From: an uncultured Bacilli bacterium
GTDB taxonomy: Bacteria; Bacillota_I; Bacilli_A; RF39; UBA660
Length of the DNA: 55,757 nt
Direction: 5' to 3'
Assembly: GCA_934141575.1 (NCBI GenBank)
Contig: CAKPCJ010000005.1
Coordinates: 1 to 55,757, forward strand
In this document: positions 15,196-25,105 of the stretch, in pieces
Numbering within the stretch: the first letter of the stretch is position 1
Layout: every line of letters starts with the position of its first letter
Position numbers and translations under genes: made by a program
Notes under the pieces: model-generated
What the model was told of the DNA's origin: nothing
The model's database searches: none
The model's input: only the letters and a program-made list of their open reading frames with translations

Positions 15196-16476
15196 ATGAG
15201 TATACAAAAACCTAAAGGTACTTATGATGTGTGTGGGGATTATGGTAAAAAAATATTGTATTTAGAAGATCTAATAAAAGCTTTAATGTCAAAATATAAT
15301 TACAATTATATTAGAACCCCTTTATTTGAATCAAGTGATTTATATCATAGAGGTGTTGGTGAAACTTCCGATATAGTTTCAAAAGAAACGTATGATTTTG
15401 TTGATCGTGGAGAAAGAAAAATGACTTTAAGACCAGAAGGAACTGCTGGTGTAGTTAGAAGTTTCATTGAAAATAAAATGTACGGAGAAGGGTCTCAACC
15501 AACAAAATTATGGTATTTTGGACCAATGTATAGGTACGAAAGACCACAGGCAGGAAGGTATAGAGAATTTTATCAATTTGGAGTTGAAGCATTTGGAAGC
15601 TCTGATGCTTTGATGGATGCTGAAGTTATAAGTATTATTGTTAACTTTTTTAAATTGCTTGGTTTGAAGGGGGTTAAAGTAAATATTAATACTTTAGGTG
15701 ATTTAGAGTCTAGGATGAAATATAGGCAAGCATTATTAGACTATTTTAAACCTCATTTATCTTCTTTATGTGATGATTGTAAAAACAGATATGAAAAAAA
15801 TCCACTTAGAATATTGGATTGCAAAGTTGATCATGAATTAGATATTATGAAGAATGCACCAAAAATATATGATTATTTAAATGATGTAAGTCTTAAACAT
15901 TATGAAGATGTTAAAAAGTACTTAGATGCTTTAGAAATAGAATATGTTGAAAATCCTAGTATAGTTAGAGGCCTAGATTATTATACTCATACTGTCTTTG
16001 AAGTAGAGGCAAGTGTAGAAGGTTTTGGTAGTCAAAATGTTTTAGGTGCTGGTGGAAGATATGATGGTTTAGTAGAAACTTTGGATGGACCATCTACACC
16101 AGGTGTTGGTTTTGCAATTGGTATTGAAAGATTGATTACAGCCTTGGAATATGAAAAAATTGAACTTCCAATATCTAATTCTGTTGATGTCTACGTAATA
16201 CCTGTTACTGAAAATGAAAAAGAGTATTCAATTAATTTGGTTAATATGCTTAGAATGAACGGTTTTAGTGCTGATATGGATTATATGTCAAGGGCTATGA
16301 AGGGAAATTTAAAACAGGCTGACAGATTAAATGCTAAGGTTACAATTATAGTTGGGGAAGAAGAAATAGCTGATGATGTACTAAGTGTAAAGAATAATGT
16401 TGACAATACATCTGAAAAAATTGATGCTTGTTACATAATTAACTATTTGGATGAAGTTATAGAAGAAACGGAGTAA
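15196..16476 (+). CDS. hisS: Histidine--tRNA ligase
   Basis: Class II synthetase for tRNA-His. It has IQKPKGTYDV at the N-terminus, motif 2 FGPMYRYERPQAGRYREFYQFGVE, the histidine-binding motifs RGLDYYTHTVFE and GAGGRYDGL, and motif 3 GVGFAIGIERL. The C-terminal anticodon-binding domain (from about residue 325) is present. The 426-aa length is typical. It is followed after 6 bases by aspS, the same hisS-aspS order seen in Bacillus, although the aspS here is of a different type. No T-box is seen upstream; the 110-base leader region holds only a promoter and the preceding terminator. Confidence 0.95.
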   Translation: MSIQKPKGTYDVCGDYGKKILYLEDLIKALMSKYNYNYIRTPLFESSDLYHRGVGETSDIVSKETYDFVDRGERKMTLRPEGTAGVVRSFIENKMYGEGSQPTKLWYFGPMYRYERPQAGRYREFYQFGVEAFGSSDALMDAEVISIIVNFFKLLGLKGVKVNINTLGDLESRMKYRQALLDYFKPHLSSLCDDCKNRYEKNPLRILDCKVDHELDIMKNAPKIYDYLNDVSLKHYEDVKKYLDALEIEYVENPSIVRGLDYYTHTVFEVEASVEGFGSQNVLGAGGRYDGLVETLDGPSTPGVGFAIGIERLITALEYEKIELPISNSVDVYVIPVTENEKEYSINLVNMLRMNGFSADMDYMSRAMKGNLKQADRLNAKVTIIVGEEEIADDVLSVKNNVDNTSEKIDACYIINYLDEVIEETE

Positions 16477-16482
16477 AATTAT

Positions 16483-17793
16483 ATGGTTAAAATTAAAGAT
16501 ATAAAAGAACATTTTAATGAAGAGGTTATTGTACAAGGTTTTGTAGATAATATTAGAAATTTGCAATACGTACAATTTGTCATATTGAAAGATGATACTG
16601 GTAAAGTTCAAATCACTATTGAAAAAGAAGATGAAAATAATAAAGATTTAGTATCTATAGTAGATAATTTAACTTTGGAAAGTACATTGAAGGTTAAATG
16701 TGTTGTTAAAGAAGCACCTAAGGTAAAGCTAGGTGGAGTCGAATTAATACCATCTTCTATTGAAGTAACTAGTAAGTCTTTAAATGAACTTCCAATTGAT
16801 ATTAAATCTAAGGATGCTTCATTGAGAGAAAAAAGATTAGATTATAGATTTCTAGATTTAAGAAGAGATGAAAATAATTTATTATTTAAGTGTCAGTCTT
16901 ATATTGAAAAAATGATGAGAGAATATTGGTATAATAATGGATATACTGAAATACATACTCCTAAGATAAGTGCTAAAAGTGCTGAAAGTGGAGCAGAAAT
17001 GTTTAAATTGGATTATTTTGGACAAGAAGCATGTCTTTCACAATCACCACAATTCTATAAACAAATGGCAATGGCTAGTAATTTTGGACGTGTATTTGAA
17101 ATAGGACCTGTTTTTAGAGCTGAAAATTCTCATACTTCATATCATGCAACTGAAATACTTATGTTAGATGCTGAAATTTCATGGATAGATTCTTATGAAG
17201 ATGTTATGGATGAAGAAGAAAATTGGATTAAGTATTTTATGACAAAATTAAAAGAAAAATATGGGGAAGAAATTAAGCAACAATTTGGTGTTGAAGTTTC
17301 AGATGTATCTATGAAATTCCCTAGAATTACTTTTAGTGATGCTAAAAAAATAATAAGGGAAGAATATAAGTATATCGGTGAAAAAGAGGATGACCTTGAG
17401 CGTAAAGAAGAAAATTTAATATGCGATTATGCTAAGAAAAAATATGGATCTGACTTTGTATTTATTACAAACTTTCCATACAGTGCAAGAAGTTTTTATG
17501 TAATGAAAGATGAGAATGGCGTAACTCAGACATATGATTTATTATTTAAAGGCGTTGAAATAACAAGTGGTGCTCAAAGAGAACATAGAGCAGATATTCT
17601 TGAAAAACAAATTATTGAAAAAGGACTTGATCCTAAAGATTTAGCATTTTATATAGAATTCTTTAAATATGGCTGTCCACCTCATGGAGGATTTGGCGTT
17701 GGTTTAGGAAGAATATTGATGCAAATATTTGAAATTGATAATATTAGGGAAGCAACATTTATTTATCGTGGACCTACTAGATTAAATCCATAA
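16483..17793 (+). CDS. aspS: Aspartate--tRNA ligase, archaeal/eukaryotic-type
   Basis: Class IIb synthetase with an N-terminal OB anticodon-binding fold (residues 1-105, GFVDNIRNLQYVQFVILKDD) and catalytic domain. Motif 2 is FRAENSHTSYHATE. GVEITSGAQREHRADIL and motif 3 GLGRILMQIF...REATF follow. At 436 aa it lacks the bacterial GAD insertion of about 120 residues, so it belongs to the archaeal/eukaryotic lineage of AspRS rather than the roughly 590-aa bacterial form. Such enzymes can be non-discriminating and need GatCAB for tRNA-Asn; that cannot be settled here. It sits between hisS and uppS in one operon. Asparaginyl-tRNA synthetase is a less likely alternative. Confidence 0.88.
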   Translation: MVKIKDIKEHFNEEVIVQGFVDNIRNLQYVQFVILKDDTGKVQITIEKEDENNKDLVSIVDNLTLESTLKVKCVVKEAPKVKLGGVELIPSSIEVTSKSLNELPIDIKSKDASLREKRLDYRFLDLRRDENNLLFKCQSYIEKMMREYWYNNGYTEIHTPKISAKSAESGAEMFKLDYFGQEACLSQSPQFYKQMAMASNFGRVFEIGPVFRAENSHTSYHATEILMLDAEISWIDSYEDVMDEEENWIKYFMTKLKEKYGEEIKQQFGVEVSDVSMKFPRITFSDAKKIIREEYKYIGEKEDDLERKEENLICDYAKKKYGSDFVFITNFPYSARSFYVMKDENGVTQTYDLLFKGVEITSGAQREHRADILEKQIIEKGLDPKDLAFYIEFFKYGCPPHGGFGVGLGRILMQIFEIDNIREATFIYRGPTRLNP

Positions 17794-17802
17794 GGAGGAA
17801 GT

Positions 17803-18483
17803 ATGTTAAAACATTTAGCTATAATCATGGATGGAAATAGGCGTTGGGCAAAGTCAAAAGGATTGCCTATTAAGATGGGACATAAGGCTGGTGCAAAGGC
17901 ATTTGAAAATGCTATTTCAAATTGTGCAGACTTAGGAATAAAAATTCTTACAGTTTATGCTTTTTCTACTGAAAATTGGAAGAGAAGCGAGGAAGAAGTT
18001 AATACTTTAATGGACTTACTAAAAGATTATCTTGGAAGAATGCGTGAAATATTAAAGGATAAAGATGTTAAAGTTAATATTTTGGGTGACATATCAGCAT
18101 TTTCTCCTGATTTGATAGAGTCTATTCAAAAGTTACAAGATATGACTAAAGATAGAAATGGTTTCATTGTTAATATCTGTCTTAATTATGGTGGACGTGA
18201 TGAAATAGTTCATGCAGTTAAGAAAATTGTTGATAGTGGAATTACTAGTGATAAAATTACTGAGGAATTAATAGGCAATAATCTTTATACAGCAGGTATT
18301 CCTGATCCGGATCTCATGATTAGAACTAGTGGCGAAGTTAGATTAAGTAATTATTTATTGTGGCAACTTGCTTACACTGAATTTTTATTTATCGATAAAA
18401 ATTGGCCAGATTTTAATAAAAGTGATATTGAATATGCAATAGAAGTGTATAATAAAAGAAATCGTAAATATGGAGGATGCTAA
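17803..18483 (+). CDS. uppS: Isoprenyl (undecaprenyl) diphosphate synthase
   Basis: Cis-prenyltransferase that makes the C55 lipid carrier for peptidoglycan and other wall polymers. HLAIIMDGNRRWAKSKG at the N-terminus holds the catalytic Asp. It continues with GHKAG, YAFSTENWKRS, NICLNYGGRDE and PDLMIRTSGEVRLSNYLLWQLAYTEF (broken here at about the RTSG diphosphate site). 226 aa is slightly shorter than usual. GGAGG precedes ATG 17803. Here it is fused by operon to hisS-aspS instead of sitting beside cdsA, which is at 456 in this window. Its stop codon lies in the loop of a terminator. Confidence 0.94.
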   Translation: MLKHLAIIMDGNRRWAKSKGLPIKMGHKAGAKAFENAISNCADLGIKILTVYAFSTENWKRSEEEVNTLMDLLKDYLGRMREILKDKDVKVNILGDISAFSPDLIESIQKLQDMTKDRNGFIVNICLNYGGRDEIVHAVKKIVDSGITSDKITEELIGNNLYTAGIPDPDLMIRTSGEVRLSNYLLWQLAYTEFLFIDKNWPDFNKSDIEYAIEVYNKRNRKYGGC

Positions 18484-18496
18484 TCCTCTTTTTTTA
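18473..18496 (+). terminator. Rho-independent terminator overlapping the end of uppS
   Basis: GAGGAT (18473-18478) pairs with ATCCTC (18483-18488), with the TAA stop in the loop and an eight-T tract after. Confidence 0.82.
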
Positions 18497-18541
18497 TAGT
18501 ATTAATTTTATTTTTATTATATAATTGTATTGGTGAATAGC

Positions 18542-20722
18542 ATGGTAATTAAAGTATTGGTGGAAAATTATGTTAAAAAAACTGATAGCGTGTTTAGTTA
18601 TCATGTCCCTTTAGAGTTAGAAAGTGAAATTTCTATTGGTAAAAGAGTAATAGTCCCTTTAAATAAAACAACAGTAGAAGGATTTATACTTGAAGTTTAT
18701 AATGAATTAGAATGTAATTATGAGTTAAAAGATATTATATCAATTAGTGATAAATTTGAGGTTCTTAACGAAGAATTATTAGAACTTGGAAAATATATAA
18801 AATCAATTACTTTGTGTAGCTTAATCAGTGCTTATCAAGTTATGTTGCCTAAGGCTTTAAAGGCTAAAGCTAATACTAATATTAAAGAAAAATATGAAAC
18901 TTATTTATCACTTTTGGTTTCTTTAGATGATGCTAGAAAATATATACTTGATCATAAAAGGTCTACTAGTGAGAATGCTCTTATAAATGAATTGATAGAA
19001 AATAAAGTTATTGTTAAAAATTCGTTTAATTCTAGAGCAGCGTTATCTCTTAAAAATAAAGGTATAGTGAAATATACTAGTAAGCAGGTATATAGAACGT
19101 CATCATCAAGTTATTCGTTATATGAGAAGTTGGAGCTTAATCAAGAACAGAAACTTGTAGTTGATGAAGTTACTTCTTCACTTGGAATTTCTAAAACTTT
19201 TTTACTTCACGGTGTGTGTGGAAGTGGTAAAACCGAATGTTATTTGCAAATAATAGAAAGTGTTTTAAGAAAGGGTAAAAATGTAATAGTGTTAGTACCT
19301 GAAATAAGTTTAACTCCACAAATTGTTAATCGATTTAAAGGTAGATTTGGTGATGATGTAGCTCTTATGCATTCTTCGCTATCTGATGGTGAAAAGTATG
19401 ATGAATGGCTTAAAATAAATAGAGGAGAAGCTCATATAGTTATAGGTGCTAGAAGTGCTATTTTTGCACCACTTGATAATATTGGCCTTATTGTAATTGA
19501 TGAGGAACATGAGTCTACTTATAAGCAAGATTGTAATCCAAGATATCATGTTTTAGATATTGCTAAGTTTAGAAGTAAGTATCATAAATGTCCAATTTTG
19601 CTTGGTAGTGCGACACCTTCTTTAGAAAGCTATGCGCGTGCTAAAAAAAATGTATATACATTACTTGAATTAAAAAAACGTGCTAATGGGAAAGCTATGC
19701 CACATACTGAAATAGTTGATATGACATTAGAAGTTAAAAAACATAATTATTTAATATCTAGTCTGTTAAAAAGTAAAATAGAAGATAGGTTATCTAAGGG
19801 AGAACAAATTATATTGTTGTTAAATAGACGTGGATATTCTTCATTTATAACTTGTGGTGAATGTGGTGATGTTGCAAAGTGCCCAAATTGTGATATTACA
19901 CTCACTTATCATAAAAGTAGTAATATGCTTAGATGTCATTATTGTGGATATGCAGAAAAATGGAATTCTAAGTGTTCTAAGTGTGGTGGTGAAATTAAAG
20001 ACTTTGGCACTGGTACCGAAAAAGTATATGAGGTTTTAAATGATATGTTTGATGCTAGAATAGTTAGAATGGACGTAGATACTACTAGTAGAAAAGGAAG
20101 CCATGAAAAAATAATACACGATTTTGCTTTACATAAGTACGACATCTTATTAGGCACTCAAATGATAGCAAAAGGCCTTGATTTTGGAAATGTTACTTTG
20201 GTAGGAGTAATTAATGCTGATACTTCGTTAAATCTTCCTGATTTTAGGAGTAGTGAGAGAACATTTCAATTATTATCACAAGTATCTGGAAGAGCAGGAC
20301 GTGATAAAGTTACTGGTGAGGTTGTTATACAAACTTATAATAAAGATAATTATAGTATTGTTTTTTCAGCGAATAATGATTATTTGAGTTTTTATGAGTA
20401 TGAAATGAAAATTAGAAAAGCTTTAAAATATTCTCCTTATTATTATTTAGTATCATTAAAAATATTAGGCAAAAATTATGATGATGTAAAGCTAGAATCT
20501 AATAAGGTTAAAAATTTCTTAATTAATAACTTATCTCATGATACAATTATATTAGGACCGACAGTTGCTAATGTCCTTAAAATTAATAATATATATAGAT
20601 TTCAAATAATTATTAAATATAAAAAGGATGATAAGCTATATAGTACACTTGAAATGCTTAAACAGCTTTATGTAACTGGGAAAGTAGATATAGAAATAGA
20701 TTTTAATCCAATTTTTATTTAG
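18542..20722 (+). CDS. priA: Primosomal replication restart helicase
   Basis: SF2 helicase that reloads the replisome at stalled forks. The N-terminal DNA-binding domain covers about 1-110. The helicase has Walker A GVCGSGKTE (about 230) and DEEH in VIDEEHES. The zinc region has eight cysteines (CGECGDVAKCPNC, CHYCGYAEKWNSKC, SKCGG). SQVSGRAGRD is helicase motif VI, and a C-terminal domain is present. 726 aa is typical. Start ATG 18542 follows GGTGAA; TTG at 18530 lies before the ribosome site. The SF1 helicase gene follows after 9 bases, so the two are co-transcribed. Confidence 0.94.
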   Translation: MVIKVLVENYVKKTDSVFSYHVPLELESEISIGKRVIVPLNKTTVEGFILEVYNELECNYELKDIISISDKFEVLNEELLELGKYIKSITLCSLISAYQVMLPKALKAKANTNIKEKYETYLSLLVSLDDARKYILDHKRSTSENALINELIENKVIVKNSFNSRAALSLKNKGIVKYTSKQVYRTSSSSYSLYEKLELNQEQKLVVDEVTSSLGISKTFLLHGVCGSGKTECYLQIIESVLRKGKNVIVLVPEISLTPQIVNRFKGRFGDDVALMHSSLSDGEKYDEWLKINRGEAHIVIGARSAIFAPLDNIGLIVIDEEHESTYKQDCNPRYHVLDIAKFRSKYHKCPILLGSATPSLESYARAKKNVYTLLELKKRANGKAMPHTEIVDMTLEVKKHNYLISSLLKSKIEDRLSKGEQIILLLNRRGYSSFITCGECGDVAKCPNCDITLTYHKSSNMLRCHYCGYAEKWNSKCSKCGGEIKDFGTGTEKVYEVLNDMFDARIVRMDVDTTSRKGSHEKIIHDFALHKYDILLGTQMIAKGLDFGNVTLVGVINADTSLNLPDFRSSERTFQLLSQVSGRAGRDKVTGEVVIQTYNKDNYSIVFSANNDYLSFYEYEMKIRKALKYSPYYYLVSLKILGKNYDDVKLESNKVKNFLINNLSHDTIILGPTVANVLKINNIYRFQIIIKYKKDDKLYSTLEMLKQLYVTGKVDIEIDFNPIFI

Positions 20723-20731
20723 GAGGCAATT

Positions 20732-23700
20732 ATGAATTTAGAGGAAAAACTACATGAACTTAAATTAGAATTACAAGATAAAGCTTTACTTAATGGTGAA
20801 TCTAGAAAACCTATAATATGTGATGATGAAGTTATTTCGTTATTAGCGTATTACAAGCCTAAAAGTATAGATGAATTATCTAATATTAGTGGGGTTGGAG
20901 ACACTTTTATTCAAAAGTACGGAAGTGATTTTGTACGTGTTATAAATGAAGAACTTGATAAGTGTTCTAATGTGGAACTTACACCTGTAGAACTTGAAAT
21001 ATTTAGTAAATTGGAAAATAGATTAGTTAATATAAATAAGAGAAATCCTCTTTTGTATTCAGGAAAACTTAATTCTAATAGATATATAGATTTGTATAAT
21101 TTAGATAGCGATAATACTTTGTATAAAGAACTTGTTATGGATCAGTCAAACAAAAAAATTAAATTATGTAAACCAGAAGATAAATTTTATAAAAATCTTG
21201 TTAAATTACAAAGAGAAGTTAATAGAATTCAAACTGAAACTGGTAGTAATGAATTGTACATTGGTTATCCATTTGTACAAGGTTTAATGGGAATAGATAA
21301 TTTTACTATAAAGGCACCTTTAGTTTTATTTCCATGTGTGCTTGACAAAGAAAATGGCTGTTTTACTATTCAATTTGATGCTTCTAGGGATATTTTATAT
21401 AATAATACATTAATTCTTGCTAATAACAAATTTAGAGGTAAGAATATTGTTCTTCCAGATAATATAGTTGAAGAGTTGAATAAGGAAAATTTTGTGAGTG
21501 AAATTATGTCATTTTATAATAATAATGGTATGTATATTTCTAAGTATAATGATGGTTTTACTAAGTTTTTAGAAAATACCACTCAGGAATTCCCTAAATA
21601 TTCATCAGATGAGCTTGAAATATATGAATATATGGTTTTAGGTATATTTCAATCTTTTTCTACATCTATGCAGCGAGATTATGAAACTATTAAATCAAGG
21701 GGAAAAGTTAATTCTACTATAAAGGATTTAATATGGGGGCTTGATGATAGTAAAAAGGATACTACTTCAAGTGAATACCTAGATAATTCTTCTTTTTCAG
21801 AGGGGGATATTACTTATATTAATGATCTTAATTATTCCCAAGAAAAAGTTCTTGCCATGTTTGATTCAAGTTCGTCACTTGTTGTTGAGGGACCTCCAGG
21901 AACTGGAAAGTCTCAAATGATAACTAGTTTAATAGCGCAACTTATTAAACAAAATAAAAAAGTGTTAATGGTTTCAGAAAAGAAACAAGCTCTTGATGTT
22001 ATTAATTCTAGATTGGGTGAATTATCTAATTATTCTATAATAATAGATGCAATAAACAATAAAGAAGAGTTTTACAATCAAATAAAAAAGATATTATCTA
22101 ATGACTTAGTTGGTAGTCATTATTCTCTTACTGAAATAGATTTTTTAGTAAAGAAAGTTGATGCTAATATTAATAAATTAAAAACACTTCAATCTGTTAT
22201 GTTTGATGATAATTCATTTGGAATAAATATTCAAAGTATTTATGCTAAGTGTAAGAATTATGATTTTAATAATCCAGAAGTATTAAAATTTTATAATTAT
22301 TTAAAAAAACATGTCGATAGTAGAATACTATCAATGAATTATGAGACACTAAGAAATTTAAAAAGAAAATTTTCTGATAAAAGTAATAATAAAAATTTAT
22401 GTGGGTATTTGGAAATAAAGAAAAAATATGATTTTCAAAAGTACATAAAACTTGATATAACGGATTTTGAATATAATAATTTAGTTAATTATTTAAGAAC
22501 TTATTCATCAATATGTGAAGAAATAAACAATTCTAATGTATTTAAAAAAATTATGTTAAAAAATAAATATAGAAAAGAGTTCGTTAGTACTTTTAAAAAT
22601 GTATGCGTTAATGGTGATTCTTTATCTTTATATAAAGCTGTTAATGAAAATATAAATAATTTGATAGATTTCTTTAATAATTATGAAGAGTTTAAATTAA
22701 ATAAACTTAAATATTTAGAACTCAATGAAAATGAAGTTATTTGGTTTGACAATTTATGCGAAATATTAAATGAAAAAGAAACTTGTTTAGATGAGGTTAA
22801 TATTGAGTTGTATAATTATTTATTATATTTACAAATAGAAAAATTTGAAAGAGATAATTATATGACTTTAAATAGTGTTAATTCATTTTTTGATATAACA
22901 AGAGAAATTAATAATTGTGTATCTCAACGAAGTAAACTTGAAAAAATTATAGTTAAAAACAAGTTATTAGAATCGTTAAAAAAACTAGATAAGAATAATG
23001 GTAGAAAAGAAATAGAAAGAAGAAGTAATCAAACGAGAAAACTTGCAATTAACAAATTTATTTCTAAGCATAAATTTGAACTATTTGATTCTATAAATAT
23101 ATGGATGATGACGCCTGATGTGGTTTCAGAAATACTTCCTATGCAAGAGGAGTTATTTGATGTTGTTATATTTGATGAAGCGTCTCAATTATTTATAGAA
23201 CGTGCTATTCCGTCTGTTTATAGAGCAAAAAAAATAATGGTAGCAGGTGATTCAAAACAACTTAAACCTTCTTGCTTAGGTGTTGGTAGAACTAGTGATG
23301 ATGAGGATGAACAAGAAGCTATAATGGAAAGCGAAAGTTTGCTTGATTTGGCATTGTACAAATTTCCAAAGACATTATTAAATTATCATTATCGTTCTAA
23401 ATATGAAGAGTTAATAGCGTTTTCAAATTATGGATTTTATGGTGCTAATCTTTATGTTTCGCCTAATATTGAAAAGCCTTTAACTCCTCCAATAGAAAGA
23501 ATAAAAATAGAAAATGGTCAATTTATTAATAGAGAAAATAAAAATGAAGCAATAGAAGTTGTTAAGTTATTAAAGAAAGTTGTTAATGAAAAAAATGATA
23601 GTAAAACAATAGGTATAATTACATTTAATGTTGCACAAAGAGATTTATTGTTGGATTTAATTGAAGAAGAAAAGGCTCATGATGAAGAATTTGCTGTAAA

Positions 23701-24415
23701 AATTGAAAAAGAGTTTAGTCGAAAAGAACAAGGTGAAAATCAAAGCTTGTTTGTTAAAAATATTGAAAATGTTCAAGGTGATGAACGAGATATTATAATT
23801 TTTTCAACTTTGTATGCTAAGGGTGAAGATGGAAAGGTTTCAACTAACTTTGGATGGCTTAACGACTTGGCAGGTGAAAATAGACTTAATGTTGCAATTT
23901 CCCGTGCTAAGGAAAAAATATACATAGTAACTTCTATAGAGCCAGAAGAACTTAATGTTGAATCTTCTAAAAATAGAGGCCCCAAATTATTTAAAAAATA
24001 TTTGGAATACTCACGTGCTGTTTCAAATTCTAATTATGAATTAGTTCAAGAAATACTTAATTCATTGTTAGAAACTTCTAAAGAAAAAGTAGTCCTTGAG
24101 GATACTAATGAAATAATAGATAATTTATCAATTGAACTTGAAAATATTGGAATCAAATCTATTAAAAATCTTGGTGTCGGCGGTTATGTAATAGATTTAG
24201 TTTTATTGGATGAGGATAATAATTATATTCTTGCTATTGAACCAGATGGTAAATTATATGAATATTCTAAAGTAGTAAGAGAACGAGACTTTCATAGAAA
24301 GAAATATTTAGAATCTAGGGGATGGAATGTATATAGATTGTGGAGTTATAATTGGTTCAAAAATAAAAATAAAGAAATAAATAAAATAGTTGATATTTAT
24401 AATAAATTAAAATAG
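20732..24415 (+). CDS. Large HRDC/SF1 helicase with C-terminal nuclease-like domain
   Basis: A 1227-aa protein. It has an N-terminal HRDC-like region (about 20-75, LAYYKPKSIDELSNISGVG) and a DUF4011-like segment (RLVNINKRNPLLYSGK). The Upf1/Dna2-type SF1 helicase follows, with Walker A GPPGTGKSQ at about 387, then a large insertion of over 400 residues, Walker B DEAS at 815, and later motifs GDSKQLKP, NYHYRSK, NVQGDERDIIIFS and NRLNVAISRAKE. The end (about 1140-1227) resembles MTES_1575/Vsr-type nucleases: Asp1155...Glu1170-Pro-Asp1172-Gly and a terminal RLWSYNW. It may act in DNA repair or defence. Similar helicase-nuclease fusions occur in both; the operon with priA favours DNA maintenance. 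Confidence 0.8.
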   Translation: MNLEEKLHELKLELQDKALLNGESRKPIICDDEVISLLAYYKPKSIDELSNISGVGDTFIQKYGSDFVRVINEELDKCSNVELTPVELEIFSKLENRLVNINKRNPLLYSGKLNSNRYIDLYNLDSDNTLYKELVMDQSNKKIKLCKPEDKFYKNLVKLQREVNRIQTETGSNELYIGYPFVQGLMGIDNFTIKAPLVLFPCVLDKENGCFTIQFDASRDILYNNTLILANNKFRGKNIVLPDNIVEELNKENFVSEIMSFYNNNGMYISKYNDGFTKFLENTTQEFPKYSSDELEIYEYMVLGIFQSFSTSMQRDYETIKSRGKVNSTIKDLIWGLDDSKKDTTSSEYLDNSSFSEGDITYINDLNYSQEKVLAMFDSSSSLVVEGPPGTGKSQMITSLIAQLIKQNKKVLMVSEKKQALDVINSRLGELSNYSIIIDAINNKEEFYNQIKKILSNDLVGSHYSLTEIDFLVKKVDANINKLKTLQSVMFDDNSFGINIQSIYAKCKNYDFNNPEVLKFYNYLKKHVDSRILSMNYETLRNLKRKFSDKSNNKNLCGYLEIKKKYDFQKYIKLDITDFEYNNLVNYLRTYSSICEEINNSNVFKKIMLKNKYRKEFVSTFKNVCVNGDSLSLYKAVNENINNLIDFFNNYEEFKLNKLKYLELNENEVIWFDNLCEILNEKETCLDEVNIELYNYLLYLQIEKFERDNYMTLNSVNSFFDITREINNCVSQRSKLEKIIVKNKLLESLKKLDKNNGRKEIERRSNQTRKLAINKFISKHKFELFDSINIWMMTPDVVSEILPMQEELFDVVIFDEASQLFIERAIPSVYRAKKIMVAGDSKQLKPSCLGVGRTSDDEDEQEAIMESESLLDLALYKFPKTLLNYHYRSKYEELIAFSNYGFYGANLYVSPNIEKPLTPPIERIKIENGQFINRENKNEAIEVVKLLKKVVNEKNDSKTIGIITFNVAQRDLLLDLIEEEKAHDEEFAVKIEKEFSRKEQGENQSLFVKNIENVQGDERDIIIFSTLYAKGEDGKVSTNFGWLNDLAGENRLNVAISRAKEKIYIVTSIEPEELNVESSKNRGPKLFKKYLEYSRAVSNSNYELVQEILNSLLETSKEKVVLEDTNEIIDNLSIELENIGIKSIKNLGVGGYVIDLVLLDEDNNYILAIEPDGKLYEYSKVVRERDFHRKKYLESRGWNVYRLWSYNWFKNKNKEINKIVDIYNKLK

Positions 24416-24428
24416 TGTCAAAAAATAA

Positions 24429-24470
24429 AAAATGGAATAAAATATTATAGTTTTTATTTCATTTTTTTTA
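24429..24470 (+). terminator. Rho-independent terminator after the helicase gene
   Basis: AAAATGGAATAAAA pairs with TTTTATTTCATTTT (one G-U), with a TATTATAG loop and a T run. Confidence 0.78.
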
Positions 24471-24476
24471 TATATA

Positions 24477-24485
24477 TGATAGAAT
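24477..24485 (+). promoter_or_regulatory. Extended -10 of the 24513-26242 pair
   Basis: TGATAGAAT fits a TGn-extended -10. No convincing -35 was found within 15-18 bases. Confidence 0.45.
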
Positions 24486-24512
24486 GTGTAGTAGATGTTT
24501 GGATGGTGTGGT

Positions 24513-25088
24513 ATGAAGAAGTTTTTTAAGGATAATTTGGTTGTTATTATAATAATTTTGGTTTTTGTTATAGGTATAATTGGTGGAGTTTTATTTGTAT
24601 TAAATAACATGAAGAAGTCTCAGGAAAAAATTGAGAAATTAGTTGAGCAAGTAGATCAGAAGTACAAAAGTTTTTCAGAGGATTCTACAGTTGTGTCTGA
24701 ACGACGCACTAAAATATATACCGAAGTATTTAATAATGTTTATTATGTAGATTTTTCTGCTAAGAGTGAATCTTGGAAAGAAAATTTTAATGAATATTAT
24801 ACATTAGTAGATAAATTTTCTTCTGATTATAAAGAAGTAATGAATACATGTAATAATTATAATTTTATATATGATTCTACTAAACAAAAATGTGAATCTA
24901 TATTAAAATATTACGAAATAATAATTAATAATTTTGTTACAGATTATAAGTTGTATAACGATAATATTACTAAGTATAATGAATGGACAGATACAAATAC
25001 ATCATATAGTAAGTTAGAGTTATTTACTCCAGAAAAGTATTTGGAATATGTAGATTATAATAATAATGGCGAAGTAGAGCATTATTAG
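24513..25088 (+). CDS. Hypothetical protein with an N-terminal membrane anchor
   Basis: I do not recognise this 191-aa protein. It has a short basic N-terminus, one hydrophobic segment (residues about 8-30: VVIIIILVFVIGIIGGVLFV) and then a helical, Lys/Glu/Tyr-rich soluble domain that should lie outside the cell. Two cysteines (MNTC and KQKC, 13 residues apart) could pair. The start is ATG 24513; the earlier ATG at 24495 is in frame but has no ribosome site. The gene is followed after 17 bases by the NAGPA-like secreted enzyme, so a shared surface role is plausible but unproven. Confidence 0.7.
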   Translation: MKKFFKDNLVVIIIILVFVIGIIGGVLFVLNNMKKSQEKIEKLVEQVDQKYKSFSEDSTVVSERRTKIYTEVFNNVYYVDFSAKSESWKENFNEYYTLVDKFSSDYKEVMNTCNNYNFIYDSTKQKCESILKYYEIIINNFVTDYKLYNDNITKYNEWTDTNTSYSKLELFTPEKYLEYVDYNNNGEVEHY

Positions 25089-25105
25089 TGTTGTAGAGGT
25101 GTATT

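Noticed and set aside
20732..24415. Part of a known multi-gene defence system
   Set aside because: The neighbours are priA and unrelated genes; no partner genes of named systems were seen. Kept as an observation only.
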